From Streptomyces alanosinicus (GTDB taxonomy: Bacteria; Actinomycetota; Actinomycetes; Streptomycetales; Streptomycetaceae): DNA of 64,000 bases. Below are positions 34,868-44,298 of this stretch, piece by piece; position 1 is the first letter of the stretch; every line of letters starts with the position of its first letter. Where the stretch lies: assembly GCF_014650595.1 (NCBI RefSeq), contig NZ_BMVG01000037.1, positions 1 to 64,000 on the forward strand. The letters are read 5' to 3'. The translations under genes were made by a program, and so were the position numbers. A model generated the notes under the pieces. The model made no database searches, was not told the origin of the DNA, and was given only the letters and a program-made list of their open reading frames with translations.

Positions 34868-37789
34868 ATGGTGACCTGTCAGGAATCCGATGGCCCGGCG
34901 GTGGAGGACGCAGAGGGCTTCCTCAGCTTCGGGCCGCTCATCGGCGGCGCCACCGTCGCCGACCGGACCGAGTGGGTCCACGCGATCCGCGCGAGCGCAC
35001 TGATCGATGATCCCATCGGCGCCACCTGCTACCGCAACGCGCTGAACGCCGGACGCATGGGCCCCGACGCCCATCCCGAGACGATCCTGGGGCGCTGCGC
35101 CCTCGCCGGGCCTGAGGACATGCAGGCCGCGCTGCGCACCGCGCGGCAGGCGACCGCCGAGTGGGGTGGCAGCGCCCCCGGTCGGCGTGCGTCCCTCGCC
35201 GAGGCGTTCCGGACGCGGCTGCGGGAGCACGCCGACGCGTTGACCGGGCTCCTGGTCGAGGAGGGACATCCGGTACGGCTGGCCCGGATGGAGGTTGCCA
35301 ACCTGCTCACCTTCTTCGGGCCGGAGACCACCGAATGGTGTCTGCGGCAGATGGAGACACAGCACACCGCCGACGGCCGGGCGGTGTCGTTGCGCCGGGT
35401 GCCGGACGGCGTGGTGTGCGTTCAGCCGCCGCAGAACACGCCGGCGCTCAGTGTCGGCGCGGCCTTCCAGTCCGTACTGGCCGGCAATGCACTGGTGGTG
35501 CGGCTGTCCCGGCACTCGCCGATCGCCGCCATGTATCTGCTGGAGCGGGTCGCCGTGCCCGCGCTCGCCGAAGCAGGCGCTCCGCCCGGCGTCCTGTCGG
35601 CGCTGTGCACGGACCCGACGCAGGCGCTGGACACCTGGCTGGAAAGCCCGTTGGTGGACGACGTGCTGTACTTCGGCGACTCGATCCGCGGCGAGCAACT
35701 CGAGAAGGCGTGCCTGGCAGCGGGCAAGAGGCCGATCCTGGAACTCGGCGGCAACGACATGGTCGTCTTGTGGCGTGACGCGCCGCTCGACCAGGCGGTC
35801 GAGACGCTGCTGGAGTCGTACCACGGCAGCGGCCAGATCTGCTGCGCGCCCAACATCGCGCTCGTCCATCCCGAGATCGCCGACTCGCTCACCGACCGGC
35901 TGTGCGAGCGGGTCCGGGCGCTGCGGCCCGGCTTCCCGGACGACCCGGGGGTGATGCTGGCCGCCACGCCCCACACCGCCGGATACGACGCCACGCTCGC
36001 CGACGCCCGGCGGGCGGGCGCCCAGGTCCTGACCGGCGGACGTCACCTGGACGTCCACGGCCAAGACAGCGACGTCGCCGTGTTCGCGGAGCCGGCGCTC
36101 GTCCGGGCCGACGGGCTGTCCTTCGCCCGCAAGCTCCGCTCGGTGCGGTACGAGACATTCTTCCCACTGCTCACTCTGGCGGTCCCCCACCCGGCCCCCG
36201 ACGGCGAACTTCTGACCGAGATGCTGTCGTTCATCGCCTCCGGCGCCTACGGCCTGCGCAACTCGCTGTGGACACGGACCCCGGAGGTCATCGACCGGTT
36301 CATCCGCGACGTCCGCTCCTGCGGCCAGCTTCGGGTGAACGACTCCCACCTCGCCGGGGTGCCCTACCTGTCCAATCACGGTGGCCCGGGCCTGAGCGGC
36401 GACCGGTTCGCTGAGCTCAACTACCCGATGCTGCGCACCAGCCGGCTCCAAGGCGTGTCCATCGCGCAGGACGCTCCGTCACCGGCCGAGGACCCCAGCC
36501 CGTACGTCCCCGCGCAGCCAAGGCCCCGGGTCGAGGCGGTCCGGGAATACCCGCCGGGCTGGCCCCCCGATCAGCTGCCCGGCGGACTGCCCGCCCCGTT
36601 CACCGAGGCGTTCCAGCACGACCCCTACCCGACGCTGCACTGGCTGCGCGAGCACCGGCCGGTCAGCCGGATCGTCAGCCCGGACGGTCCGGGCTGGCTG
36701 CTGACCCGCTACGACGACGTCCGCAAAGCACACACCGACCCGCGCGTGACCTGCAACAGCAAGCGCATCCCCGCGGGCGTCATGTGGCTTAGGCACTGGC
36801 CGTCCGAACTGCGCGAGCGGCTCTTCGTGCACCTGCTGGACAGCGACGACCCGCGTCACGGCGAACTGCGCCGCATCATGCAGCCGTTCTTCACACCCGC
36901 CCGGCAGGAGCAGTGGCGCTCGCGGGTACAGCGCCTCGTCGACAACCGCATCGACCAGATCGTGGACCGCGGCCGCGGCGACCTCATGGCGGCCGTCGCC
37001 TATCCGCTCGGCGGCAACGTCCTGTTCTCCGTGCTCGGCGCCACTCCGCCGCAGATGAACCACCTGCGGGCGATGATCTGGCGTACCGCAGAGTGGAACA
37101 ACGACGTGCCCTACGTGGCGGCGCTCGCCCACGAGGTCGACGCGTTCGTACGGGCGGCCGTCGCCGAGAAGCGGCGCGCCCCCGGCGACGACCTGATCTC
37201 GCTGCTGGTCCGGGCCCGGGACGAGGACGGCCTGCTCAGCGAAGACGAACTGCACGGCCAGGTGATGATGATGCTCGTGGCCGGCCAGGACCCCAGCATC
37301 AACAGCGTCGGCAACAGCCTGCACGCCCTGCTCACCCACCCCGGCCAGCTCACCGCGCTCCGCGACGACCCGTCCCTGATCGCCACTGCCGTCGGCGAAC
37401 TGCTGCGCCACGAAAGCCCCCTGCCCTTCACCAGCTGGCGGGGCACCCTCAAACCGGTGGAGTTCGGCGACGTGACCGTCCCGGCGAACGAGTCCCTGTT
37501 CCTGTGCATCGGCGCGGCCAACCGGGACCCCGCCCGCTTCCCCGAGCCCGACCGCCTCGACCTGCGCCGCCCGACACCCGGTCACCTCGCCTTCGGCCAC
37601 GGCGCCCACTACTGCCTCGGCGCCCACATCGGCCGGATGACGGCCGAGGCCGCCGTCACCGGCGTCCTGCGCCGACTGCCCGGACTGCGCCTGGACGGCA
37701 CGCCACGGTGGCGGCCCAGCATGTTCGAACGCGGACTCAGCGTCCTGCCCGTCGCCTGGGACGCCACGCGGAAGGAGGCGGCGCGGTGA
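34868..37789 (+). CDS. Aldehyde dehydrogenase-cytochrome P450 fusion
   Basis: A 973-aa two-enzyme fusion. Residues about 30-540 are an aldehyde dehydrogenase, with PILELGGNDMVV carrying the general base Glu (about 292) and HGSGQICCAPN the catalytic Cys (about 323). Residues about 570-965 are a P450 with PYPTLHWLREHRPVSRI, I-helix MMLVAGQDPSINSVGN, ELLRHESP and heme loop FGHGAHYCLGAHIG (Cys about 913). The I-helix lacks the usual Thr after the acid (QDPS). Both enzymes keep their key residues, so the fusion looks functional. It begins 15 bp after the PKS stop, and its stop overlaps the ACP start. It could carry out oxidation of an alcohol or aldehyde and further oxidation on the polyketide; the reaction is unknown. 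Confidence 0.88.
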   Translation: MVTCQESDGPAVEDAEGFLSFGPLIGGATVADRTEWVHAIRASALIDDPIGATCYRNALNAGRMGPDAHPETILGRCALAGPEDMQAALRTARQATAEWGGSAPGRRASLAEAFRTRLREHADALTGLLVEEGHPVRLARMEVANLLTFFGPETTEWCLRQMETQHTADGRAVSLRRVPDGVVCVQPPQNTPALSVGAAFQSVLAGNALVVRLSRHSPIAAMYLLERVAVPALAEAGAPPGVLSALCTDPTQALDTWLESPLVDDVLYFGDSIRGEQLEKACLAAGKRPILELGGNDMVVLWRDAPLDQAVETLLESYHGSGQICCAPNIALVHPEIADSLTDRLCERVRALRPGFPDDPGVMLAATPHTAGYDATLADARRAGAQVLTGGRHLDVHGQDSDVAVFAEPALVRADGLSFARKLRSVRYETFFPLLTLAVPHPAPDGELLTEMLSFIASGAYGLRNSLWTRTPEVIDRFIRDVRSCGQLRVNDSHLAGVPYLSNHGGPGLSGDRFAELNYPMLRTSRLQGVSIAQDAPSPAEDPSPYVPAQPRPRVEAVREYPPGWPPDQLPGGLPAPFTEAFQHDPYPTLHWLREHRPVSRIVSPDGPGWLLTRYDDVRKAHTDPRVTCNSKRIPAGVMWLRHWPSELRERLFVHLLDSDDPRHGELRRIMQPFFTPARQEQWRSRVQRLVDNRIDQIVDRGRGDLMAAVAYPLGGNVLFSVLGATPPQMNHLRAMIWRTAEWNNDVPYVAALAHEVDAFVRAAVAEKRRAPGDDLISLLVRARDEDGLLSEDELHGQVMMMLVAGQDPSINSVGNSLHALLTHPGQLTALRDDPSLIATAVGELLRHESPLPFTSWRGTLKPVEFGDVTVPANESLFLCIGAANRDPARFPEPDRLDLRRPTPGHLAFGHGAHYCLGAHIGRMTAEAAVTGVLRRLPGLRLDGTPRWRPSMFERGLSVLPVAWDATRKEAAR

Positions 37790-38052
37790 ACCGGGCCGAC
37801 ATCCTCGCCGAACTCAAGGCCATGCTCGCCGAGTTCGGCGACGTCGACCCCGAACACGTCGACGAACAGACCGCGTTCATCGCCGACCTCGGGCTGGACT
37901 CCCTGGTCCTGGTGCGGATGACCGTCGTCGCCGAGGAGCGGTTCGGCGTGCGCATCCCCGACGAGGTCGCCTGGGAACTGCACACTGTCGGCGCCGTCCT
38001 CAACCATGTAGAACACGCCCTGGCCGGGCAGATCGGAGCCGGCGGTGAGTGA
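37786..38052 (+). CDS. Stand-alone acyl carrier protein
   Basis: An 88-aa carrier with the phosphopantetheine site in DLGLDSLVLVRM. Acidic, four-helix type (MNRADILAELKAMLAEFGDV at the start). It starts with a GTG overlapping the stop of the ALDH-P450 gene and itself overlaps the start of the acyl-AMP ligase by 8 bases. Placement between those genes suggests that it receives the acyl group from the ligase and hands it to the PKS ketosynthase, or holds it for the P450. Confidence 0.9.
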   Translation: MNRADILAELKAMLAEFGDVDPEHVDEQTAFIADLGLDSLVLVRMTVVAEERFGVRIPDEVAWELHTVGAVLNHVEHALAGQIGAGGE

Positions 38053-39841
38053 ACTCGTCCGGTTCCTGCGCGAGAAGATGTGGATTCTCGGCGACACCCG
38101 CTGGTACGCGCGCGTGGACAGTGTCCGCGGCGAGCTCGTCGAGGTGGAACGCCTCGGATACGCCCAGCTCGACGCACGAGCCCGCGCGGTGGGAGCCTGG
38201 CTCACCGACCACACGCCGCCCGGCGCGCACGTCATGCTGATGTACCCGGCGGGCCTGGAGTTCTTCACGGCCTTCCTCGGCTGCCTGTACGCCGGGCGGA
38301 TCGCCATCCCCGCCCCGCTGCCGGACACCGACCGGCGCGCCCTGCAACGCGCCGAGGGCATCATCCGCGACGCCGACGTCGGCCTGATCCTCAGCGACAC
38401 CGCACACCAGCCGGCACTCGGCTCCTGGCTGGATGGTCTCAGCCCGGAACGGCGGGCCGAGTGCGTCGCGACCGACGGGACCGTCCCGCCGGCCCCGGAC
38501 ACCTGGTCCCCGTTCTCGCTGCACCTCTCCGCCGCCGCCTACGTCCAGTACACCTCGGGATCGACCAGCGAGCCGCGCGGCGTCGTCATCAGCCACCGCA
38601 ACCTGCTGCACAACCTGCTGTCAATCAGAGAGAAACTGCTCACCGAGGAGATCCTGGACGAGCTGCGCCACGACCCGTCGCCGCCCGGCGCCGGATGGCT
38701 CCCGCACTACCACGACATGGGCCTGGTCGGCATGCTGCTCAGCCCACTCGCCTGCTATGGCAACCTCGTCTTTTGCTCCCCGGTGTCCTTCATCGCCCAC
38801 CCGCTGCTGTGGCTCCAGATGATCAGCCGGTACCGGGCCTTCTACACGTTCGCCCCGAATTTCGGCTACGACTGGCTGCTGCGAAGCCTCAAAGCCGGGC
38901 AACTCACCGAACTGGAATCAGATCTGGACTTGGGCAGCCTGCGGTTCGCGCTGAGCGGCGCCGAACCCGTCCGCGCCGAGACCCTGAACGCGGTCGCTCG
39001 CAGACTCGCCCCCATCGGCTTCCGCCCGGACATCTGGGCCCCCAGCTACGGCCTGGCCGAAGCCACCCTCATGGTCACCGGCACCCCCTGCGGCCAGGGA
39101 CCGACCATGAGACGCTTCGACCGGGACGCCCTGGAAGCAGGTGCAGCCGTGCCCGCACCGGACGGCATCGAACTCGTCGCAAGCGGCCGACCCGCCGGAA
39201 TGGACATCAGGATCGTCGACCCGGCCAACTCACATCCCGTCAAAGACGGGCAGATCGGCGAGATCTGGGCACGCGGCCCCAGTGTCGCCCCCGGCTACCT
39301 CGGCAACCCACAAGCCACCGCCGAACACTTCGCCGCCCGCACCGCCGACGGCGACGGCCCGTACCTGCGCACCGGAGACCTCGGCTTCCTCCAGGACGGC
39401 GAACTGTACGTCACCGGCCGCGCCAAGGACCTGATCATCGTCAACGGCCGCAACATCCACCCCCAAGACATCGAACGCATCAGCGAAACGACCGACCCCG
39501 CAACCGGCCCCTGCGCCGCCTTCGCCCTGCCCGACGCCACCGGCCGCGAACACATCGTCCTGGTCCAGGAGATCCGCCCCCTCCACCTCAACGGCCGCGC
39601 TCCCGCGGGCCTCGCTGAACTCATCAGAAAACGCCTCGCCCAAGAACTTCGGCTCGCTGTCCACGTCGTCATCGTCGGACCGATGAGCGTGCCCCGAACC
39701 ACCAGCGGCAAGATCCAGCGCTCGCGAACCCGGGAGGAACTCCGCGCGGCCCGCCTCGACCCGCTTCACTCCGACATCCCCGCCCAGAGTCCCCTCGCGA
39801 GTCCGACGGGAGGCCATGAAGCCGGCCGCCCTGGGAGCTGA
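38045..39841 (+). CDS. Fatty acyl-AMP ligase (FAAL type)
   Basis: Activates a fatty acid as acyl-AMP and transfers it to the neighbouring ACP. The 598-aa protein has the ATP site AAYVQYTSGSTSEPRGVV (about residue 170), then WLPHYHDMGLVG and PNFGYDWLLRS, which are FAAL signatures, and YLRTGDLGFLQDGELYVTGR near the C-terminal hinge. GRNIHPQDIE and TTSGKIQRS close the fold. Such ligases feed fatty-acid starters into PKS lines. Start GTG at 38045. It ends the polyketide gene set. Confidence 0.9.
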   Translation: MSELVRFLREKMWILGDTRWYARVDSVRGELVEVERLGYAQLDARARAVGAWLTDHTPPGAHVMLMYPAGLEFFTAFLGCLYAGRIAIPAPLPDTDRRALQRAEGIIRDADVGLILSDTAHQPALGSWLDGLSPERRAECVATDGTVPPAPDTWSPFSLHLSAAAYVQYTSGSTSEPRGVVISHRNLLHNLLSIREKLLTEEILDELRHDPSPPGAGWLPHYHDMGLVGMLLSPLACYGNLVFCSPVSFIAHPLLWLQMISRYRAFYTFAPNFGYDWLLRSLKAGQLTELESDLDLGSLRFALSGAEPVRAETLNAVARRLAPIGFRPDIWAPSYGLAEATLMVTGTPCGQGPTMRRFDRDALEAGAAVPAPDGIELVASGRPAGMDIRIVDPANSHPVKDGQIGEIWARGPSVAPGYLGNPQATAEHFAARTADGDGPYLRTGDLGFLQDGELYVTGRAKDLIIVNGRNIHPQDIERISETTDPATGPCAAFALPDATGREHIVLVQEIRPLHLNGRAPAGLAELIRKRLAQELRLAVHVVIVGPMSVPRTTSGKIQRSRTREELRAARLDPLHSDIPAQSPLASPTGGHEAGRPGS

Positions 39842-40063
39842 CGGGCACCGCAGCCAACACGGTGTCCTCATCGACGTGCCGCTCGGATACAGGCCGCCTT
39901 CACATCCCTCGTCCCTCTGGTCGACCAACTCGGCGGTAGCTGACTTCGCCCTCCAGCGCGACGGCGAGCGCCCACGAGCTATGCCGCCGATAGTGGATTC
40001 GGCGGTAGAGCTGCGCCTTTGATCACGGTCGGAGAGACAGGCAGGCCCTCGTTCATCCCTGAG
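39842..40063. other. Short intergenic region
   Basis: No gene. TTGATCACGGTCGG at 40019-40032 recurs at 41801-41814 beyond the IS110 element. Confidence 0.4.
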
Positions 40064-41524
40064 AAGCTGAACGGAAAATTCCCCAGGTTACGGGCATGCT
40101 GATGCGTTCTTTGGCCAGAGCTTGGGTGTGCTGCGGTTCAGGCTGTGGCGGGGGTGAGGGCGACGTCGTGGCCGAGGGCCTTGAGCTGGCGGACCAGGTC
40201 GCGGGTGCGGCGGTTCGGGTCGATGAGGCGCTGGTGGTAGTCGGAGCCGAGGTCGCTGTATTCGGTGTCGGGGTCGTTGATCAGGTGCCAGGCGATGACG
40301 AGGATCGAGCGGGCGACGGCGACCAGGGCCTTCTTGCGGCCGCGGCGTTTGACGATGCGTCTGTAGCGGGCGCCGAGGAAGGTGTCGGTGCGTGAGGCGG
40401 CGGTGGCGGCCTCACCGAGGGCGCCCTTGAGCCAGGGGTTGCCCCGGCCGGTGGGGCTCGCGCCGCGCTTGGCGCCGGACTGGGTGGTGCGCGGGGTGAG
40501 CTTGGCCCAGCTGGCGAGGTGGTCGGCGGTGGGGAACACTCCCATGTCCGGGCCGAGTTCGGCCAACAGGACGTGGGCCGTTGTGATCCCGACACCGGGG
40601 ATCGCGTCGAGGCGTTCGACCAGCGACGGTCCCGGACGTAAGGCTGAGGTTCCTTCCGGGCCGGGCAGGTCGCGGACGACGGTAGTGATCTGTTCGGTGA
40701 GCCGGGCGATCTGGGCGGTGAGATGGTCGATGCTGTCGAGCAGGGTCTGGCAGAGGAAACCGTGGTGGTCCTCGAACTTCCCGTTCAGGGCCTCGGCGAG
40801 GGCGGTCTTCTTGCGGACCAGGTTGCCGCGGGCGAGGTCGGCCAGGGTGTGCGGGTTGTGTTCGCCGGCGATGAGTGCGGCGAGCATTAACCGGCCCGAG
40901 ACGCCGAACAGGTCGGTGATCACGCTGGTCAGCTTGATCTGCGCGTCCTCCAGGACCTTCTCGACGCGCTGCTTGTGCCGGGCGCGTTCCTGGTTGAGGA
41001 CCGTCCGCAGCCGGGTCAGGTCACGCAGCTGCCGCACCGGCTTCGGCGGCACGAATGAGGGCCTGAGCATGCCGCGCTCGGTGAGCTTGGCCAGCCAGAC
41101 CGCATCCAGTTTGTCGGTCTTGGGCCGGCCCGGCACGTTCTTCACGTCGCGGGCGTTGACCAGCCAGCAGTCCAGGCCGCGGGCTTCCAGGAGGAAGAAG
41201 TACGGTTTCCAGTACGTGCCGGTTGCTTCCATGACCACCCTGGTGACGCCCTGGCAGACCAGGCGGTCGCCCAGTTCCAGGATCGCGGCGGTGGTCGCCG
41301 GGACGTTCCACACCTCCTGCACCCCGCCGCCCGGCACGGCTGTCGTGGGGCAGGCGCATACATACCATCCCCGACGCCTTCGCGACGTCGATCGCCGCGA
41401 CCCGTTCCACCATGTCCTCGGTCCGGCCGAGTTCTTCCGGCTCCGGCACCGTGCTCACCTCGCTTCTTCCGGGCCAGGCGGCGGCTGCCCGTGGAGCGGG
41501 AGGGGACGTCGGAAAGCTGAACGG
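40064..41524 (-). mobile_element. IS110-family insertion sequence
   Basis: An 11-bp direct repeat AAGCTGAACGG at 40064-40074 and 41514-41524 marks the two ends. Between them lies one transposase gene on the minus strand. The same end sequence and the tail of the same transposase survive as a fragment at about 25636-25915, so this IS type entered the element at least twice. The transposase is frameshifted, so the copy may be immobile. Confidence 0.7.
40138..41458 (-). pseudogene. IS110-family transposase, frameshifted near the N-terminus
   Basis: A DEDD-type transposase: the N-terminal Asp in VAAIDVAKASGM, Glu in VVMEATGTYWKP, and DxxD in KTDKLDAVWLAKL. The C-terminal transposase_20 part follows (RLDAIPGVGITTAHVLLAEL; KLTPRTTQSGAKRGAS with the conserved Ser). 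The first ~45 codons (from GTG 41458, with GAAGAAGCGAG upstream) are in a different frame from the remainder. They join if one G is removed from a run at about 41330-41335. Most of the protein (399 aa) stays open from 41337. Inactivated, unless the extra G is a sequencing error. Confidence 0.75.
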
Positions 41525-42005
41525 TGTGCTCGAAGGCAACAGTGCATGGCCCCTCAGGCCGGCTCCGGCGTCAGACTGTGTCGCGGGATCGCTCCCCCAA
41601 GTTTCTGCCGACGTCGACGGACAGCCGCCGACCCAATTTTCACGCCTGGCAAGGCGTCACAAGGAGGGATACGGCAACTGTGTCAGAACCGGTGATCTGT
41701 GACGCTCGGCGATTGGCTGCAAGGTCGCTTTGTTGTGCGCCTGGCCGGAGATGCGCTGCGGCCGGAATCGGCCTACTCGGTACAGCGGTTGATGCTGAGA
41801 TTGATCACGGTCGGCTTGGTACGCCGGACGCACGATCGTCGGCCGTGGGGACCAACGGAACAGCAATTGAGGCGCTGAACCGACGCCTTCCGGCCGGTCC
41901 CCAAACCCCGAAGACGCGCTGGATGTGTGTTCGGTGAGGGTCACCTTTTCGGTGGGCGGTGAGTGCAGACGCTAGCGAGGGGGGTCCGGTGTTCCGACAC
42001 TGGTT
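41525..42005. other. Intergenic region, no gene seen
   Basis: About 480 bases with no frame showing a ribosome-binding site or recognisable product. It contains TTGATCACGGTCGG (41801-41814), a copy of a sequence on the other side of the IS110 element. Confidence 0.35.
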
Positions 42006-42025
42006 GTGTACGTGTTCCCGTACAC
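42006..42025. promoter_or_regulatory. 20-bp palindromic operator candidate
   Basis: A perfect inverted repeat GTGTACG-N6-CGTACAC ends 15 bp before the ATG of the 76-aa gene. Its size and symmetry fit a dimeric repressor, for example TetR-type or AbrB-like. No regulator gene lies next to it. Confidence 0.55.
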
Positions 42026-42040
42026 GATGAGGTGATTGCC

Positions 42041-42271
42041 ATGTCTTTGTCCGAAGCCACAGTCATGGGCGCGTATCGCGCCGCCGTCGTCGAGCTGGTG
42101 GCCCCCGAGCGGGCCACGGCGCTACCGTTGGGCATCGCCGACCCGCAGGGCAACCCCATGCTGCTGCTCGCCGCGCATGCGCAGCTGGACGCGAACCCGA
42201 CCGAGAAGGAGCCCCTCGAGGACGCCTTCGAAGGTGTGATGCAGAGCCTTTCTTGCGCCAGGGCCTTCTGA
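42041..42271 (+). CDS. Small 76-aa protein, first gene of a DUF6895-type unit
   Basis: Reads MSLSEATVMGAYRAAVVELV, then ALPLGIADPQGNPMLLLAAH, and ends LEDAFEGVMQSLSCARAF. Unknown family. It follows a strong palindrome and precedes two coupled genes on the same strand. The short length and distinct hydrophobic C-terminal end could suit a peptide substrate or a small partner protein, but nothing in the motif content proves it. Confidence 0.5.
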   Translation: MSLSEATVMGAYRAAVVELVAPERATALPLGIADPQGNPMLLLAAHAQLDANPTEKEPLEDAFEGVMQSLSCARAF

Positions 42272-42290
42272 GCAGGGGAGAAGTCACACC

Positions 42291-43055
42291 TTGCCGGTGA
42301 TCCATGCAACGGTCGCTGCCTCGGTGGAGGCGGCTGCGCAGCAGCTGACAGACGGCGTCGCCCGAGCTCTGGGGGGCGCGGGCGGTACCGTCTTCTGTCT
42401 CCATGACCACGTCGCCGGCGGACCCGACGTGGTCGCCGGACTCGGCGCGGTACGGGTCCTGGGCGCCGATGTGCTTGCGCCGTTCGTGCTGGGCGGCGCG
42501 GCACTGGGCTGCGACGACATCGCCCTGCTCTGCGACTCCGTGCGGGCGTTTCCCGCGCCGACCCCGACCGCCGACGATCCGGAGACGGTCCGGCTGTGGG
42601 GCCTGCGCGACTGGGCGCTCAGCCACACCCTCGCCGGGCTGGGCGTGGACGTGGGGGGCTGGATCGGTCTCGCAGAGGGCGCCGATCCGCACACCGAGAT
42701 TGATGACGGAGCGTCAACGCATTGGGCTGCCTGGGCGGTCGAGCTCTCGCAGCTCTCCTCGCTGGCCTTCCCCCAACTGCACAGCCCCCTGCGTTCGGGG
42801 GCCCGAGAGCGCCGGCTTGACCTGGCCCGGGGCGTCACCCACGCCCTGCTCCGTCGCGACCACCTACGCGCCGCCCGACTCGCCCGCTGGCTCGCGCTGA
42901 GCGCCGCCGAGGACCGGGGCGCGGCGACGGAGCCGGCCGTCCGGCAGGTGCTCGCCCCTGCCCTCGACCACCTCGACGCCATCGCCGTCGACCAGCCGCG
43001 GACCCTGATGGAGGCCGCGCTGGCCCGGTGCTTCCTTCCGGAGGTCGTTCGCTGA
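42291..43055 (+). CDS. Hypothetical 254-aa protein
   Basis: Starts at TTG 42291 with GGGGAG well spaced, or GTG 42297. The sequence is Ala/Leu-rich and helical (VHATVAAS-like start, GLRDWALSHTLAGLGVDVGG, ARERRLDLARGVTHALLRRD, QPRTLMEAALARCFLPEVVR). No signal peptide. Its stop overlaps the ATG of the next gene (TGATG), so the two proteins are probably made in step and may form a complex. Family not recognised. Confidence 0.6.
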   Translation: MPVIHATVAASVEAAAQQLTDGVARALGGAGGTVFCLHDHVAGGPDVVAGLGAVRVLGADVLAPFVLGGAALGCDDIALLCDSVRAFPAPTPTADDPETVRLWGLRDWALSHTLAGLGVDVGGWIGLAEGADPHTEIDDGASTHWAAWAVELSQLSSLAFPQLHSPLRSGARERRLDLARGVTHALLRRDHLRAARLARWLALSAAEDRGAATEPAVRQVLAPALDHLDAIAVDQPRTLMEAALARCFLPEVVR

Positions 43056-43984
43056 TGGACGTGGACCCCGCCGCGCTGCAGATCCCGCACCGGGTCAGTG
43101 CGCGCGCCCTCGACTGGCTGGAGTCCGTGCGCTCCTGCTTCGCGCTCGATGCCGACCTGCCGGTGCACGAGATCGACGGGCCCAGCCTCAAGGCGCTGAG
43201 TGAACTCGCTCTCGCCGCGGGCATGGTGATCCGGGAGGCGGTGGCCGCCCCGGAAGAGGCTCGCAAGGCGCAGTCCCTGATGGACTTCGCCTGGCAGCAG
43301 TTTCGCGAGGGCGACGTTCTCTACGAACTGCAGCGGCACACCCCCGCCGCGACGCACTGCACGGAGATCTACTCCTTCTTCGCGGCGACCGGATACCGGC
43401 ACGCGCGGCTGGAGCAGCTGCTGGAGCACCTGGTTGGGATGCGAGCGGCGCGTGTTCCCGAGCATGTGCCCAACCGTCAACTTGCCGTGGTTGCTGCAGT
43501 GCGAAGGATTGGGCTGCCCGACCACAGTGACCTTGAGGAGCTGATTGGGCGGACCTGGCTCGGGGGGATGCCGGAGCCGTGGATGCTGGACGCCTTCAAC
43601 GGCTACGGCATCACGCACACGGTCTTCCATCTGACCGATTGGTCCGCCGAACCCGGGCGACTGCCGGGCAAGTTGCAGCACTATCTGCGAGCCTGGCTGC
43701 CTGCCTGGGTGGAGGTGTTCGCGGAGACGCGGGGGTGGGATCTGCTGGGCGAGTTGCTGGCGGTCGGGATGTGCCTGGAGGAGCCGATGTTCTTCCCGGC
43801 GGTGTGGGAGCAGGTGGCCCAGGCGCAGCGCGCGGACGGGATGCTGCCCAACGGGGTGACCCGACCGCCGGACGATGCGGTGCTGGCCTTCCGTAACCAC
43901 CACCATCCCACGATCGTGGCGGTGGTGGCCGGGACGCTGACCGCGTCCAGGGCGCTGACCGTAGCGGCCGGGATGCCGGCGTGA
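43055..43984 (+). CDS. DUF6895-like protein (309 aa)
   Basis: A helical protein with conserved-looking stretches HCTEIYSFFAATGYRHARLE, PNRQLAVVAAVRRIG and TWLGGMPEPWMLDAFNGYGI, then THTVFHLTDW. The pattern E-x-Y-x-x-F...GYRH and T-H-T-V-F-H-L-T-D-W agrees with my recollection of actinobacterial DUF6895 proteins of unknown function. It is translationally coupled to the preceding gene. The His/Trp-rich HTVFHLTDW and FRNHHHPTIV motifs might bind metal or a ligand; this is a guess from composition. Confidence 0.6.
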   Translation: MDVDPAALQIPHRVSARALDWLESVRSCFALDADLPVHEIDGPSLKALSELALAAGMVIREAVAAPEEARKAQSLMDFAWQQFREGDVLYELQRHTPAATHCTEIYSFFAATGYRHARLEQLLEHLVGMRAARVPEHVPNRQLAVVAAVRRIGLPDHSDLEELIGRTWLGGMPEPWMLDAFNGYGITHTVFHLTDWSAEPGRLPGKLQHYLRAWLPAWVEVFAETRGWDLLGELLAVGMCLEEPMFFPAVWEQVAQAQRADGMLPNGVTRPPDDAVLAFRNHHHPTIVAVVAGTLTASRALTVAAGMPA

Positions 43985-44298
43985 GCATGAAAGGCCCGGG
44001 GCGTGGGTCCGCCGGGGCAGAACCTGCAGAGGCCGTGCGCCACCCACCGCGCTGTTGCCCCAAATCCACTGTGAGTGACGCGAGTTGGGTACCGGTCGGC
44101 TCCGGTCGCTGAAGAATCGAGTGTGGGCTGAGCCTGCTGCCGGGTGGGCGGATCATGCATTTGGTGCGGTTTCTTCCGGTCGCTGCTGGTGATCTGGGCT
44201 GGTCGGCGCGGGCGGTGCTGGTACTGGTACTGGCGGGGCGGAGCCTGTGTCGTTGGCGAGTGCCGCGTCTTCGTCTTGCGGGTGGGTGGTGATCCGCT

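Noticed and set aside
32708..36451. Very long minus-strand open frame (over 1200 codons) opposite the PKS and ALDH-P450 genes
   Set aside because: It lies antisense to two genes with full catalytic motifs, is rich in Gly/Arg/Val typical of GC-driven shadow frames, and has no domain signature.
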